From the NCBI RefSeq assembly GCF_947623445.1, contig NC_135244.1, positions 6,262,001-6,326,000 on the forward strand: a DNA stretch of 64,000 bases, written 5' to 3'. The position numbers were made by a program, and so were the translations under genes. Shown here one piece after another: positions 23,059-34,698 of this stretch. The number at the start of each line of letters is the position of its first letter. The first letter of the stretch is position 1. The stretch is from Clavelina lepadiformis. Its lineage: Eukaryota > Chordata > Ascidiacea > Aplousobranchia > Clavelinidae. The notes under the pieces are model-generated. The model made no database searches. It saw nothing but the letters and a program-made list of their open reading frames with translations, and was not told the origin of the DNA.

Positions 23059-26000
23059 TGAAGCATAATAATACAGTTTATTTCATATATATATACAATA
23101 TATGATACTATTAACAATACATGTACAACAATACCATATATTCTACAGCAATGTATAGTAAAACAAAGAAGTGTTTATTTCACTATTTACTGGAGGTTAA
23201 AAATTCCAATACAGTAACCAGCTGATTTTGGTCTCTCAGTATATAATCCCCACTTTTGCCGATCAGAAACTGATGGTTCTGTGGCCATATGTGTGAGTAG
23301 CATGTTAAAATTACTAGGTTCAGATCTCAGTGGCAGTGAAATTTTTTTGTTTTTACCAAGAAAGATTTACATAAGTTTGTTTTTTACTAAGAATGAGAAA
23401 AATAGTGGTGCATTAGACATGGAAGATGAAAGTTTGGGTCTGAGAGGATTAATTTTGAAATGTTAGGAAAAAACAAACTAGTAAGTCCTTTCCAGTTGAG
23501 AATTGGTAGTTTTTGAATTTACAGACTAATTGGTCGGCTTGTGCTAACTTGCTGTCTACCCAGTTAACATTTTTTTTGACTTTGGTAAATGGGACCTGCT
23601 TACGTAATTTGAATTTTTCAGTTTTAAAAACTGGTAAAATAAACATTAAATCAGCAAGCCTAGCCTATTACGCATATGGATAAAGTTTGGATGTGTTCCA
23701 AAATGGATTGGAAATAAAGCAATTGTGTCCAATTTTTGGATAGCTGTAGATGAGACAAAAATGACATTCCAAACTTTGTTGCATCTGTGTGTAATGGGCT
23801 GGACTGTGGAGTATGACAGTTTTCACCGATCTTGGGGGTGCAGAAGAAAAATTTTGGTGTGAAACTCAACTAGTGGCCCAAGCACGCCCATTCCTGGTAG
23901 ACAAGGTGCAGCGTTATCGATATATAATAGGAGACAAAAAATTAGTGTTTCCTGTTTTTTTTAATAAAGATCGCTAATCTGCCGGTATGCAATACCCTTT
24001 TGGCTAAAAACTCTTGGATGTGCAACTGCCATACTTTGCAGTCTTGGTCATGCAGCCATGTAGAAGCACAATATTGAGAAAAACAAACCTAAGCTACTGA
24101 TAGTCTAAGCTACGATGACAGTATTGTATTTTATTGTTTATTTCTCGACATTGACTGTGGGGAGCGAAAACGTATGGTGCTAACCTACCGGTAGTTGTAA
24201 AATAGTCAAACAAGAAGTAAAATCTCAGACAATCAACAAACAGGAAAAAGCCCTGAGGGCTTAAACGTGCAATGTGTGAATTGCAGTTGTGCTACAACGA
24301 TGGAATGTTAGCACGGCCACCAAACCCAGGATGTGTTTATATTAAAATTAAACAGTAAAATAAGACAGTCTGACAGTGCAGGCAACTGAGACAAGGAAGA
24401 GAAGAAGTAATTGTGTATCGAGTTCAAGGTCACCAGTTGGTAGCCTGGTGCTACAGCTCACAGGATGGAGAACTTAAATCCTTGCCAAGGTTAGCTTTGG
24501 TCAGGCAAATATTTAAAAACACTCACAAAATTCTGAGTTGGAAGATAAATGTACTAATATAGCACCGTGGTCATGCAAGGTATTAGGCCTATACCTCAAC
24601 AGTCACCACTACCTACCACAGGCATCAGCCGGACAGGCCCGGTGTACTAGTTAATCATCCTATACTGGTAGACTGCATGGTAATACTGGCTACATACCAG
24701 ACTGTAGAGTATGGTCGTTTTCAGCAAATCTTGGGTGTGCGAAACAACCAAAAATGATAAGGGCGGTGCGAAAAAAGGCTCAGACAGTAGGCTAATGTCC
24801 ACAGTTTGACTTATAAAATTCAATCTTTAAATCAATTGAAAATTGAGTGCACAAAAGTTCTGCCCAAGTGATTAAGTGCAAAATAATGCACTTGAAGAGC
24901 AGCACTGAAGCTCATCAAAAGCAGTATAAAGTATTTGATTACATGCAAGTATGCACATTTTAGAACAACGAATCTTAAAGAACCGAATCTCAATTGATTC
25001 GAATCTAATTTCCATATTTTTTCCCAATCTTCGCATTAGGTTCTAGCTATTTTATGATCGAAAGATTTTCATTGACATGTGCAGAAGATGTTGTGGTGGA
25101 TTGTTACTTCACTTTCCAATATTACACGCTGGGTACGTTAATCATCATGAATTAAACCGTGTGTCATGTCAATTTGACAATTGTCAACTTGCTTGGACCA
25201 TAATATAATTTTGTGAGCTTATTGCAAAGGAAAAATAAAACAACAAAAGCACCGCGGGTGCTTGCATTTTTTAACTTTTATGGTATTCTAGAATAGGATT
25301 TGAAATTCTGGATCCAGGATGAACTTTTCTAGCCTAGATTACTTTAAAATAGTCAGTGATTCTGTATCGTACATTCCTAAGCGCGCCTATGCCAAACTCT
25401 GCAGTGCGGAATAAAGGATCCGTATTGCCTAAGTGTTGATAACGCATCCACACACGAAGTTTTTCCATTGAAAAAAGTTGCACGAAAACATATTTCACTG
25501 TCAACCTACCAACTACAGTCCTAAAAATAGACAGTAAGCTGTACCGATAGAGTAGGGCCATTAACAAGCAAAAAAATCCATTTTAGTTCTCCAGCAAGGC
25601 TGGCAGTCATAACTCATAAACGAAAACTTCTTGAGAAAAATTGCACCTTGGCGGGTTTCGCTAGATGTCGCTAACACAATTTTGAAAGATAGTCAAAACT
25701 GCAAATTTCGAGGTCTTTGTACCTTCGAACAATACATTTTTATTGATGTCTTAAAAAGCATCGAAGTCATACCAATTTTCCTTTTTCAAACAATTTTTTC
25801 GTTATTCCCAAGGGCTGTTATCTCACAAGGTGAACAATTTAAGCAATATATTTTTTGTTCGTAAACAGTCAATTGCAGATATTGTAACGTGTTGGTTAAG
25901 TAGCAAGTAGCAATAATGAACACTGATGTAAAATGAGATCTTGTGTGTATCTAATAAAATTGAAAAATTATTATTAGTGAATTAGTTAGTACTTATGTAT

Positions 26001-26279
26001 GTTATTCTAAACGCTTTAATATTTTAGCCCCATTGTAGTAGAACTGCGTTTTCACATGAAAGAATTGTTTTCTGAGACCCAGGCAATCTGGTCAAGTCTC
26101 GTAAATTTGGATGTTTTTCTGTTCACAGATTCATTTCAATAATCCTCATTCTTACAAAGCTACTATACTTTGTGCACTGAGCAGCATATTTCGTTTAGCT
26201 TGAACCATTACAATTGGCTGCAGTCAATGTTCTCTAGGCTAGCTGGCTATTTTCAATGATGGAAACAAGTCTTAATGGC
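23059..26279. other. Repeat-rich intergenic DNA, no gene supported
   Basis: About 3.2 kb without a convincing coding exon. It contains copies of a dispersed motif around GTTTTCAGCRAATCTTGGGTGTGC (near 23817 and 24718, with relatives near 46165 and 62675) and of CTATGCCAAACTCTGCAGT (near 25388; relative near 62930), so it is largely built from old repeats. Confidence 0.4.
24121..24186 (-). repeat. Dispersed repeat fragment (SINE-tail-like)
   Basis: Shares GTATTGTATT..TTGTTTAT and TTCTCGACATTGACTGTGGGGAGCGAAAA with 29481-29545, and more weakly with 44890-44940. Read on the minus strand, the GAGNGATAAACA-like part resembles the 3' end of the SINE at 29785-30090. Assignment to that family is tentative. 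Confidence 0.45.
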
Positions 26280-26545
26280 CGTGCCACAAGTCAATTCAAG
26301 TCAATAACAGCGCAAGTTAAAATCAAATCGAGTCATTTAATTACATTCCTAAGTCAAGTCAGTAACATTTATGAAGTCAAGTCCAAGCCCAAGTCATAAC
26401 ACATGCCAAGACACAAACATGAAATAATTTGTTTTATGACTCGGAGTCAGTCAACCGAAATTTCCACGTTAACACGAGTCAAGTCGAGTCTTCTAAGCAC
26501 TAAAATCTTTGACTAAAAGAAAAGTCAAGTCTTTCCAAAAACCTG
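26280..26545. repeat. Degenerate AAGTC-rich repeat
   Basis: The pentamer AAGTC and variants (CAAGTCAAGTC, CGAGTCAAGTCGAGTC) recur many times in about 265 bases. Boundaries are diffuse and no flanking duplication was found. It is probably an old MITE or a decayed minisatellite. Confidence 0.6.
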
Positions 26546-26955
26546 ACACGATTCAATTCATGGGCTGGAGTCTTTTCACCTCTAACTATTCTAAAACACG
26601 AAGTAGGCCTACGACAGATTTGTAATCAAACCAACTGGGTGATATAAATTAAGCAACAATCAACGGTCTCTAAAGTCAGCACAGCAATTTGCTTTGGTTG
26701 TTAAACGAAAAAATGCCATCCTTAACCCTACCCGAGCAACTTCACTAATTACCTCATTTATATTTATCAAAGCAGTCTGGAAACATTTTTAATTAACAAA
26801 ACTTGCGATTTATAAACCGATTCTGACTTTTGTCAGTTGTCTGCCTTTGTTCAAAGCAGGCTAGGACGTAATTGGGCACACCCGATCGGTTATTGACGTA
26901 TAGACTTACGTATTCAAATTCTACGTAGGAGACATCATCATTTGTCGCATATAGG

Positions 26956-27732
26956 CAGAGGTGGGCAGTCGGTACTTTGAAAGTACCGTTGGTAATGGTA
27001 CCGGTACTTGGCAAAAAATGTACCGATGGTTCCAGTATTCGGTACTATTTTTAAAAAGTAATTCGGTACTTTGACGTACTTGGTAACCTACTGGTACTTT
27101 TTGTGTAAAAGATGCTGCTGCAAATTCAATGTTTGCCGCTATTATACCCCCGGTGAAGGTTACTCCTGGTCAAAACATATGTGACGTCAATCGCTTGCAA
27201 TCATACTTGACATCCTAATATTAAAAAAAATCAACAGATGCTAATATTAATATTAACATTTATATTTTTGAAAACATACTTGTTAAAACTTTGAAATTAT
27301 CACGTGAAAGTACCGGAACCGATTGAAATTGAAATGAAAAGTACCGAGTACCGGAACCGACTGGGATTTCTTGAAAAAAGTAATTCGGTACAAAAATTCG
27401 GTATTTTTTTCAAAAGTACCGACTGTGCCGGTATCGGTACTGAAAAAGTACCGCGGTACAGTAATTCAATACTATAGTACCGCCGTACTGGGCACCTATG
27501 TGCAAAAGCAATGTTTGCCATTATTATACCCCCGGTAAAGGTTACTCCAGGTCAAAACATATATGACGTTAATCGTTTGCAGATTTGCTTGACATTTCTA
27601 AATTAAAAACGATCAACATATGCTAAAACTGCTTGAAAAAGGTAAACCGGTACAGAGATGCCATACTTTTTTTCAACAGTACCGACGGTACTAGTAAATG
27701 GTACTATAGTACCGTGGTACTGCCCACCTATG
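26956..27732. mobile_element. GGTAC-rich hAT-like element with internal duplication
   Basis: A 777-base element starting CAGAGGTGGGCAGTCGGTAC and ending GTGGTACTGCCCACCTATG, flanked by the imperfect 8-bp duplication CATATAGG/CACATAGG. The interior is dense in GGTAC/GTACC palindromes. About 120 bases near 27120-27240 recur at 27505-27625 (both contain TTATTATACCCCCGGTRAAGG-like and CAAAACATAT). A second internal terminus-like sequence (CCGTACTGGGCACCTATG) lies near 27481-27498. This suggests a nested or tandemly duplicated MITE. No transposase is present. Confidence 0.8.
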
Positions 27733-27906
27733 CACATAGGCCATGGTCTATTTATAGTAAATTTAGCGATGTAGAGTGAAATCGAAAAGTTGCCTAGTTG
27801 TACCACTTAGTTCTTGGTTGAACTGTTAGCTTTTTTCCAGGCGATTTCGCAAGCCGGACTTCTTTTGCAAAACTTTACTGGCGCATTCTGGTATTTTAAA
27901 CATGCA

Positions 27907-28395
27907 GAGCTTACTTATTCGTCTTAAATTAACTTATGTTATGTTAACTTAATTTACCTGTTGAATTATCTGACTCTATAGTTGCGTGCGGTTAGAATAC
28001 TCAAACTCTTGTCAGCCGAAAAGGTTTTAATATTACAACATAAATAGTTTACAAGAAAAGGTTTTTATTGTAGGTGCTGCACACTTTTTCAATATTACGC
28101 ATAATCAAGAACATAGTAATACCACTGCTTATAAGATGTCTATTGAGTTGCAATCACCATAACTAGCGTAGAAAGCTCATCTGTTTATTTCGGTGATTTT
28201 CTCTATCTGCCTCTCTGCTCGCTGGTAGAAGTGCGAGCTTATAAAAGGTGAAGCTGCAGAGGTTTGCACTGTTTGTCAGTCTTGACTTATGTTATTCGGA
28301 CTTAATTTACCTGCCGAATTAATGATCTGACTCCGTGGTTGCGTGCGGTTAGAATTCTCTAACCTAACGTTCTACTAGCCGAAAGCCCTTACGTT
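27907..28395. repeat. Direct duplication of an about 120-bp segment
   Basis: The segment near 27915-28030 (TTATGTTATG, CTTAATTTACCTG, TGCGTGCGGTTAGAAT, AGCCGAAA) recurs near 28286-28385 in the same order and orientation with about 85 percent identity by eye. Offset is about 360 bases. Confidence 0.7.
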
Positions 28396-28499
28396 ATCAC
28401 AGATACGTAGTACGTTCGTACGATTCGGTATCTCTGTCTGCTCTCTATTCGCACAGAAGTTTGGGCTTATAACAGCGTGGAGCGGTGTGAACGAAAATA

Positions 28500-29145
28500 T
28501 TCGACACAAAACACACGAACATTTCGAAACGTGCGAACGATAAACACAACGCGTTGGCAATGGGAATTACATTCAGTTAAAACTAGGATGTTATGAAACC
28601 ACCTGGTAACGTACTAAACGGCGTTTTCACATAAAGTTATTTAGGGCAAGTTTCCAAATATTAAATGACAATTGCAGTTTTATCAATAAACAATATTTCA
28701 ATAAGTAAATGGCGAGTACGTTCCCACGAATGATATATTGGTATTGAAAGCGGCTCCCAGGCCGCTACAAAGCGATGGGAGTGAAAATGTTCGACAAGAA
28801 AAATGCAGCATTACAGAACATGTGCAGCGAGGAAAACAATGTGTTGGCAATGGGAGTTACATGCAGTTGAAGTTGACACATAGATAAATTATTATCAGTA
28901 TAAAGTTAAGAAGCGGGCATTTCCAATAAAGATTTCTTATCAGCACAACCTGCTGGAACAACCTGGGAACGTACTAAAAGGAGTTTTCACACGAAGTTAC
29001 TCAGAGTAAGTTCCCAAATATCAAACGACCGTTGAAGAGTTATCAAAAAACAAGTTCATAAACTTCAATCAATAACTAGAAAACACTTTTCCAAGAAATG
29101 ATGTAATGGTATTAAAAATGCCACCCAGGCCGCTACAAACGTAAC
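28500..29145. repeat. Two-copy tandem duplication (about 300-370 bp each)
   Basis: Copy 1 is about 28500-28775 and copy 2 about 28790-29145. Shared blocks in order: TGTTGGCAATGGGAGTTACAT, ACGTACTAAAMGGMGTTTTC, AAGTTYCCAAATATYAAA and CCCAGGCCGCTACAAA. Copy 2 carries extra sequence after the second block. No open frame is conserved between copies, so this is non-coding. Confidence 0.75.
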
Positions 29146-29480
29146 CATACCATTGTAGTTTGGACCAGTCCAAATTCGAAGAAGTAGAAATTCAACGTTT
29201 GGACATTTACCGTTTTAAGTGCTACGCATTTAATGTGATAAAGTTATACTATGAGCTCTTCTACAGAAAATGTTATTTCGGATGTCTGCACGGTCGGTGA
29301 GGTCACTCTTTCGGTCATTATGTCTACCCAAGAATCATGACCCTAATTGATAGAGAAGGAAAACTGATTTAAAAACTGCAAGTTTAACGGTTAATGTTTT
29401 CCACTTGATCCAATAAGACCAATTAGTTTTATGAGATTTTGGGATGCCAAAGGTTCCCAGAGATAAACGTATTGTAAATT

Positions 29481-29545
29481 GTATTGTATTGTATTGTTTA
29501 TCTTTCGCCATTAACTGTGCGGAGCGAAAGTTACGATGCTAGCCG
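29481..29545 (-). repeat. Dispersed repeat fragment (SINE-tail-like)
   Basis: Carries (GTATT)n followed by GTTTATCTTTCGCCATTAAC and TGTGCGGAGCGAAAG, matching 24121-24186 and, less well, 44890-44940. Read on the minus strand it resembles the GATAAACA-ending tail of the nearby SINE. Confidence 0.45.
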
Positions 29546-29784
29546 TTGTAGATATAGCACAATAAAAACACATGTTGCGTTAAGTATAGGCTACGTGAGT
29601 ACATCTCTGTGGTCGAAAAAGGTGTTTATAATGCTAAAATCGTTGCTACACTCATAGCTGTTGGAGACACATTTCATTTTCAATAAGGTCTGTACCACAG
29701 TGTCTTATTTTAATCACCCATTCATGTAAGGTTTCAACATATGTGCATATAAAACATGCAATGGAAGTCTGAAGTTATTTATGT

Positions 29785-30090
29785 CGGCCCAGTGACCGAG
29801 TGGTTCGAGCGCTGGACTCGCAATAAATATCCGGATGATACGATTCGGTATCCAGTGGCGCCATTGGCCAGGCGTTAACAACACTTGCTCTTGTTCAGGA
29901 GACCTGGTGGATAGTTCTAAATTCGGACAATACTATAAAAAATTCAAAAAAAAGTGTGACATTCGGAACTTGCGCAAAGGCTAGCGCGGTAAAGGGGGTT
30001 CGAGCGATGAAGAATCATAGCGGGGTTTAAGTCATGCAAAGACTTCCGTCAGTCCGAGGATAAACATTGTCATATCATACCTTTGCAATT
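29785..30090 (+). mobile_element. tRNA-derived SINE, copy 1
   Basis: The head resembles a serine/leucine-type tRNA: CCCAGTGACCGAGTGGTTCG matches box A, and CGATTCGGTATCC approximates box B. An unrelated body and tail follow (GTTCAGGAGACC, TCGGACAATACTATAAAAAA, CAGTCCGAGGATAAACATTG). The body aligns with 63071-63335 in the same order. An RNA polymerase III promoter in the head is inferred from these boxes. It is not a functional tRNA because the cloverleaf is broken. Confidence 0.75.
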
Positions 30091-31666
30091 AGTTTCTGTC
30101 AGAAAAAGAACACATTCTGGTTTCTAATTGTTGGCGTTTGTTAAATTCATAAGCGAATATGCTAAAGATGACCAAGAGAACAAGTATTTTGCGCTCTTCG
30201 CAGCCGTCTCCCACACACTTAACGAGTCCATACACCTTACGAATATCAGCACCGGCCGTAAACTACTCCGCAGCTGAATATGCATGTCCGGTAGGCTATG
30301 GGTACGGCGCATGCACGAAGTATCGGGCTGCTTTGAACGGCAATTGTCAATGTGCCTGAGACCCACTAACATACCTCCTCGCTGGAATACCACCACCTGA
30401 CATCCAACGAAAAGTAACAAGCAGAAGAGAAAGACAAAAGTCAATGCACTGACCATACCATACGCTACGTGGATCAGAGCCAAACAAAAAACGACTGGTA
30501 TCGAGAAAAAGCTTTCTTTAAACTGCACCAATTCCAAATATACTACCTACGGAAGTCCGGATTGAACTAAGGAAAAAGCGAGGGGTTGCCCCCTACCCAC
30601 TGGTCTCAACATCGAACCTGGTAAGACTGTAGACCTATTGAAGAAAGATTAATTGGCAATAACAAATTAAATCTAAAAATTGTTTAACAAATAACAATTC
30701 AAGTACTTTATAAACAACCAAGTACTGTAGCCTATACACCCAAGTATTGGAAAATTAGTGTTTGAGTGCGACAAGGATTGCAGCCTATTCGAGTAAAGCA
30801 GCCATGAACAATAGTATTTTATTTGTATACAACTCTGCACTTTGGAAGTCCTGTGTTTAGGCAAGTGAAAGTTAGTGTGTTTGAAAATGTATACGAAATC
30901 ATTATTAGAAATCTGAGGTTTGATGTTGAAGTGGGTTTAACTAAAACCTTGGAAATGTTTTGAGCTGAATACGCCATCACCAACTCAAATGTTTGACAAG
31001 TTAACCTTAGCAACAAAAGAGTCTATCAAGGACCCAGGTAAGGAATAACTTTGTGATAGTATAGAAGTCAAGTATTTGGTAATAAAGTTAACTATTAATT
31101 AAATATGAACAGTGGTACAAATGAAACATTCACTACCCTCCTCACATACCTACTGGTTATTATAACAACTTCACGTAAATAAGAACAAGGCCTGATAATA
31201 AGCGTTTGTTTATATAATGTGCGTGTGAGGTAGAAGGGCGTACTGAAACGTGTAAACCCCCACTTTCTGACAATCATAGAAACAATGGACACTCCTATAG
31301 CCAGGTAAGTTTGAACATTGGTTTCATATGACAGGTAACAATAAGGTGGACAAAAGAATGCGGCAGATGACACATTATACCTAAATATCGACCTTACCTT
31401 CTTCAGAAGAGTTTGTTGATATCTGTGGACAGCTTATTAGCGCAATGTTTACAGTGAACATCGACCATAGCCGGAGTTAAGTATTGAGCATCAACGAGAA
31501 ATACAGCCTGCTGATTACCGAAAGCTATAGTAAGAAAATTAGCATAGGTCATTTAGAAAGTAATATTTTTAATTTTCCGGTTATTACATGAACACAGGGT
31601 TGGCATAAGATACTTAACTAAACACAGTTGTGGAGATTGGAAATTTATTTGCACACAAGTAACAAT
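30091..31666. other. Intergenic stretch with uncertain open frames
   Basis: Contains a 66-codon frame at 30159-30359 (+), a 137-codon antisense frame at 30124-30537 (-) with a hydrophobic N-terminal third, and a 92-codon frame at 31095-31373 (-). None shows a domain, splice context or codon pattern that convinces me. Expression data would be needed to call a gene. Confidence 0.3.
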
Positions 31667-32212
31667 ATGGCAGACAACGAAACTAACAAAGTGTCCGAAA
31701 GGTAAGCTTTTGACTATAGACAGTAGAAGTATATTGCCGTATTTCAAAAACCAACTTATGTAATCTTGTAGCGGAGGAACCAAACGACCCCTTCGCGAAG
31801 GTAGTACCCGCCTTCCACCATTCCCAGTCGTACACATTGTTAAGTCCAAAGTTGGAAAAAATCCAAAACTCTCGTTCAACGAAGTTCCAGAATTAAGGTA
31901 TACACCAAAGCAGAATCCAAAAAGTGGAAAGCAACAGACTCATAAAGATCTAAACGTTTCTCTTTTACCAGGAAAGAAATGAAGGATAGACTGTTCAAGA
32001 TTGACAGACGCGAAAAATTTCACCACGATTTCAAGCGTACGTCGCAAGACTTTTGGCGAATGGAGCTCGATCGCTTAAATAAAATCGGCGAGGATAATCG
32101 ACGACACATGTCGGCGGCAATTCGTGTTTACCTCGGTCAAACCCATGGATCGTGCAAGGCGATAAAATCTCTCATTAAGCACGTGGAGATCGCAGAGCAA
32201 AACACAGCATAG
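31667..32212 (+). CDS. Conserved-looking 133-aa protein, family not recognised
   Basis: Three exons: 31667-31701, 31772-31897 and 31972-32212, phases 2 and 2, 402 nt. Donors and acceptors are canonical (AAG|GTAAGC, TTGTAG|C, TTTTACCAG|G). The product is basic and soluble with no signal peptide. It has a Ser/Gly/Arg N-terminus, a LPPFPVVHIVKSK stretch, and a helical C-terminal two-thirds rich in charged residues (RLFKIDRREKFHHDF, SQDFWRMELDRLNKIGEDNR, IRVYLGQTHGS). Such short, highly charged helical proteins are common among cilium and microtubule-associated factors, but I cannot assign this one. It is convergent with BBS5, with 241 bases between the two stops. The split structure with matching phases supports a real gene. 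Confidence 0.8.
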
Positions 32213-32335
32213 GGATTCATAGCAGGAAAGTCCATGTCTATTTATGGGCGGTGTTGTGTACATTTTTGCCTCTCTCTATTGTACAAATGACTGCGATTGC
32301 AACGAATTGTTTTTATAGACATGTAATTATACAAA

Positions 32336-32341
32336 AATAAA
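32336..32341 (+). terminator. Polyadenylation signal AATAAA
   Basis: AATAAA 124 bases after the stop of the 133-aa protein gene and only about 110 bases from the convergent BBS5 stop, so the two 3' UTRs may overlap. Confidence 0.6.
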
Positions 32342-32453
32342 TTTCTATTGAAAAGGGTGCAACTTAATACAGAGCAACGTAAAACAAAAACAGGAAGTGC
32401 AACTGACACAGATACAGCTTCAGTAATGCAAATACGAGTACAGTGTGTAAAAA

Positions 32454-34068
32454 CTACAAAATATTCCATAGACTTTCTAAAGTGTAACCAGGTTTTAATG
32501 GCTCTATGGCGAGACCAAGTTCTGGCGAAAATACAGGGTCCCCTGGTGTTTTGTCTTGTTCAGTCATTCCATCAGCAAAATAAGCGACGCACGCATCGGA
32601 CTTAACGCTGGTGTCGATGTCCAGGTCCTCTGTTACTGGTTCGGTGAGGATTTGACTGGTTTCTGAACTCGAAAGACCTGAATTAGACTGAAAAAAAAAC
32701 GTGTATAACTCTATTACTACAACAAAATAAAATGAGACGTTACGAATTACGGGTATAGAAAGGAATATAATTTTCGATATGTCGTTTTACTATCACAGTC
32801 GACTTGCTATTACTACCGTTTAACGCTTTATAATGGAATTCATTACCCACCTCCGCCCTTTCATACTGTACACCGTAAAAAGGGCTGGCTGAAAACACCC
32901 GATGAAGACTTTGAATTTCTTTGGCAGCCTCTTGCAATTTTTCGACCGGATCGATTCGGAACCCAAGAACATAACCGCCACTCTGCCAGGTGCTTTCAAT
33001 CACCATCGCGAATCCGAATTTGGAATCACGAACTTTGATGCTTTGCTGACGAGAATGAAGAAGTTTGAAAATTACGGCGAAGAGTATATAAATTCTGATA
33101 CGCACGCGACGTTTTAAGCACAGATGGGTTGGAACTTGGAAGCGTTTTGGTGTAATGGTATGAAAAATTAAAACAGCAAAAAAACAATAAATTTGAGAAA
33201 AGTAAAGCTATAAACTCTTTTATTAAATCTTTAGCTAAACACGCGTAAGAATAATGGGATTGAGAGAATTGTTTCACGGCCAAACTTTTCCAAACCATCA
33301 AGCATTTATAAGAATATTAAAGCAAGAAATGGCTTCAACTTACTATTTGTAAATATGGAATGCTGACGTTAAAGCTTTCGTTCATATTGGCATGCCAGAC
33401 CACTCGAACGTTGGTAACGATAAACGTGCCTAAGTTTCCCTGGTCGCTTGAAAGGTTCCACACACCGCTGATTTTATTGTAAACCTGTTCCTAGAAAGTA
33501 AATTACTTGATGACGACGATAAATAAGTGACAGATGGGGAAGTATATGGCCGTTAAAACTTTTTATAGGTTAAATATTTGAATAGGTTTTGCGGTGATAA
33601 CAACCTGAGGTAAGAGTTTCAGTTGTTTGTTTTGGATAATAGCTCCTCGTAATTTTAGGTCTCGGTACAACTTGCTGGAGTCGTATGCCCTGAATTATGG
33701 GGAAAAGTTTCGTTACTTGATATGAAACAGAAAACTTAAAACTCTGATGTTACAAAACGGAGATTTCCAAATGATAGCCTTACTTGTAAACCGCCATTAC
33801 TGTTACAAACAGGCCAGCTGTTTCAGCGACCTCGTTTGTAAAAATGAATTCAAATCTGTTGTTGTTGCATTTGGTTGATATACAAAGAGCTTCTATGTGA
33901 CCTCGAAGTTTCTATTGAATGAATGAATTAAATAAATAAATAAATAATAGAATTAAATAAATAAATGAATTGAATGCGAATGTACGGACAACTTTACGGA
34001 GCATGTAAGAAGCAGATTATTGCAGATACTGCTTTATAATTATGTTATTTTCTATTAGTATACTAGTA

Positions 34069-34106
<38 letters not shown>

Positions 34107-34698
34107 ATAATAATTTGTGTCAGCTTTCGTTGCCTGGCATACGAAGTGATACGCAGCGCGCTTCACGAAGAAAAATTTTGTCGTGATAGCAACTTCGGTG
34201 AATACGCGTGCATAGCAAAGAAATACATGCAGTGAATGAATCTAGAATAATCACTCTGTGCAATTAAACGGTCCTACCGAGTTTGTCTTTTTCGTTGTGA
34301 CGTTCTGGATGCAGGAGAAACCGATAGCTGTAAAAATCCTTAGTTTAGGAGATGTTAGTATGATGATAATAAAGATAACGCAACTTAAAACATGGCAGCC
34401 TCACTTACATAAGTTGACCCGTGGCATAGATTGCGAATGCCAGATAACGCGCAGGTTTGTCACCGACAATTTTCCACGGTCTCCGTTGTTGCCTTTCGTG
34501 TCTTCAACAGAATTAAAGGTTTCGATAAGCTGCTCTCCAGGTCGCATATGCATTTGCCTGAAACGAGTGAAAACAATTTAAAAGCGTTAACCGTTTAATA
34601 AACCGTCGTGTAAAAAATGTACATCATAATAATGTCTATCATACTCACCGTATACTTATATCGAAGCGAATATCTCGGTCTTCCCAAAGTACGTCCAT
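32454..34698 (-). CDS. BBS5: Bardet-Biedl syndrome 5 protein homolog (BBSome subunit)
   Basis: Eight exons with agreeing phases: 34649-34698, 34409-34557, 34278-34327, 33784-33911, 33605-33689, 33344-33490, 32851-33045, 32454-32687; 1038 nt, 345 aa, against about 341 in vertebrates. The start [13 protein letters not shown] is the family N-terminus. Two tandem PH-like (DUF1448) repeats follow: the first contains [25 protein letters not shown], and the second contains [19 protein letters not shown] and [28 protein letters not shown] and [16 protein letters not shown] complete the second repeat. The acidic tail includes [18 protein letters not shown] and the family's final ELGLAIE block. BBS5 binds phosphoinositides and belongs to the BBSome, which carries membrane proteins in and out of cilia. 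Confidence 0.97.
33916..33976. repeat. (AAAT)n / (GAAT)n simple repeat in a BBS5 intron
   Basis: Runs of AAATAAAT and GAATGAAT just 5' (on the minus strand) of the exon 4 acceptor at 33911. Confidence 0.85.
34071..34113. repeat. (CTA)n microsatellite in a BBS5 intron
   Basis: About 12 perfect CTA trinucleotide units ending in ATAATAATAA, in the intron between exons 34278-34327 and 33784-33911. Confidence 0.95.

Noticed and set aside
29785..29860. Functional tRNA gene
   Set aside because: Box A and B remnants exist but the cloverleaf is disrupted and a SINE body follows; the second copy shows it is a SINE family.
30124..30537. 137-codon minus-strand frame with hydrophobic N-terminus
   Set aside because: No domain, no splice context, and it overlaps another unsupported frame on the plus strand.
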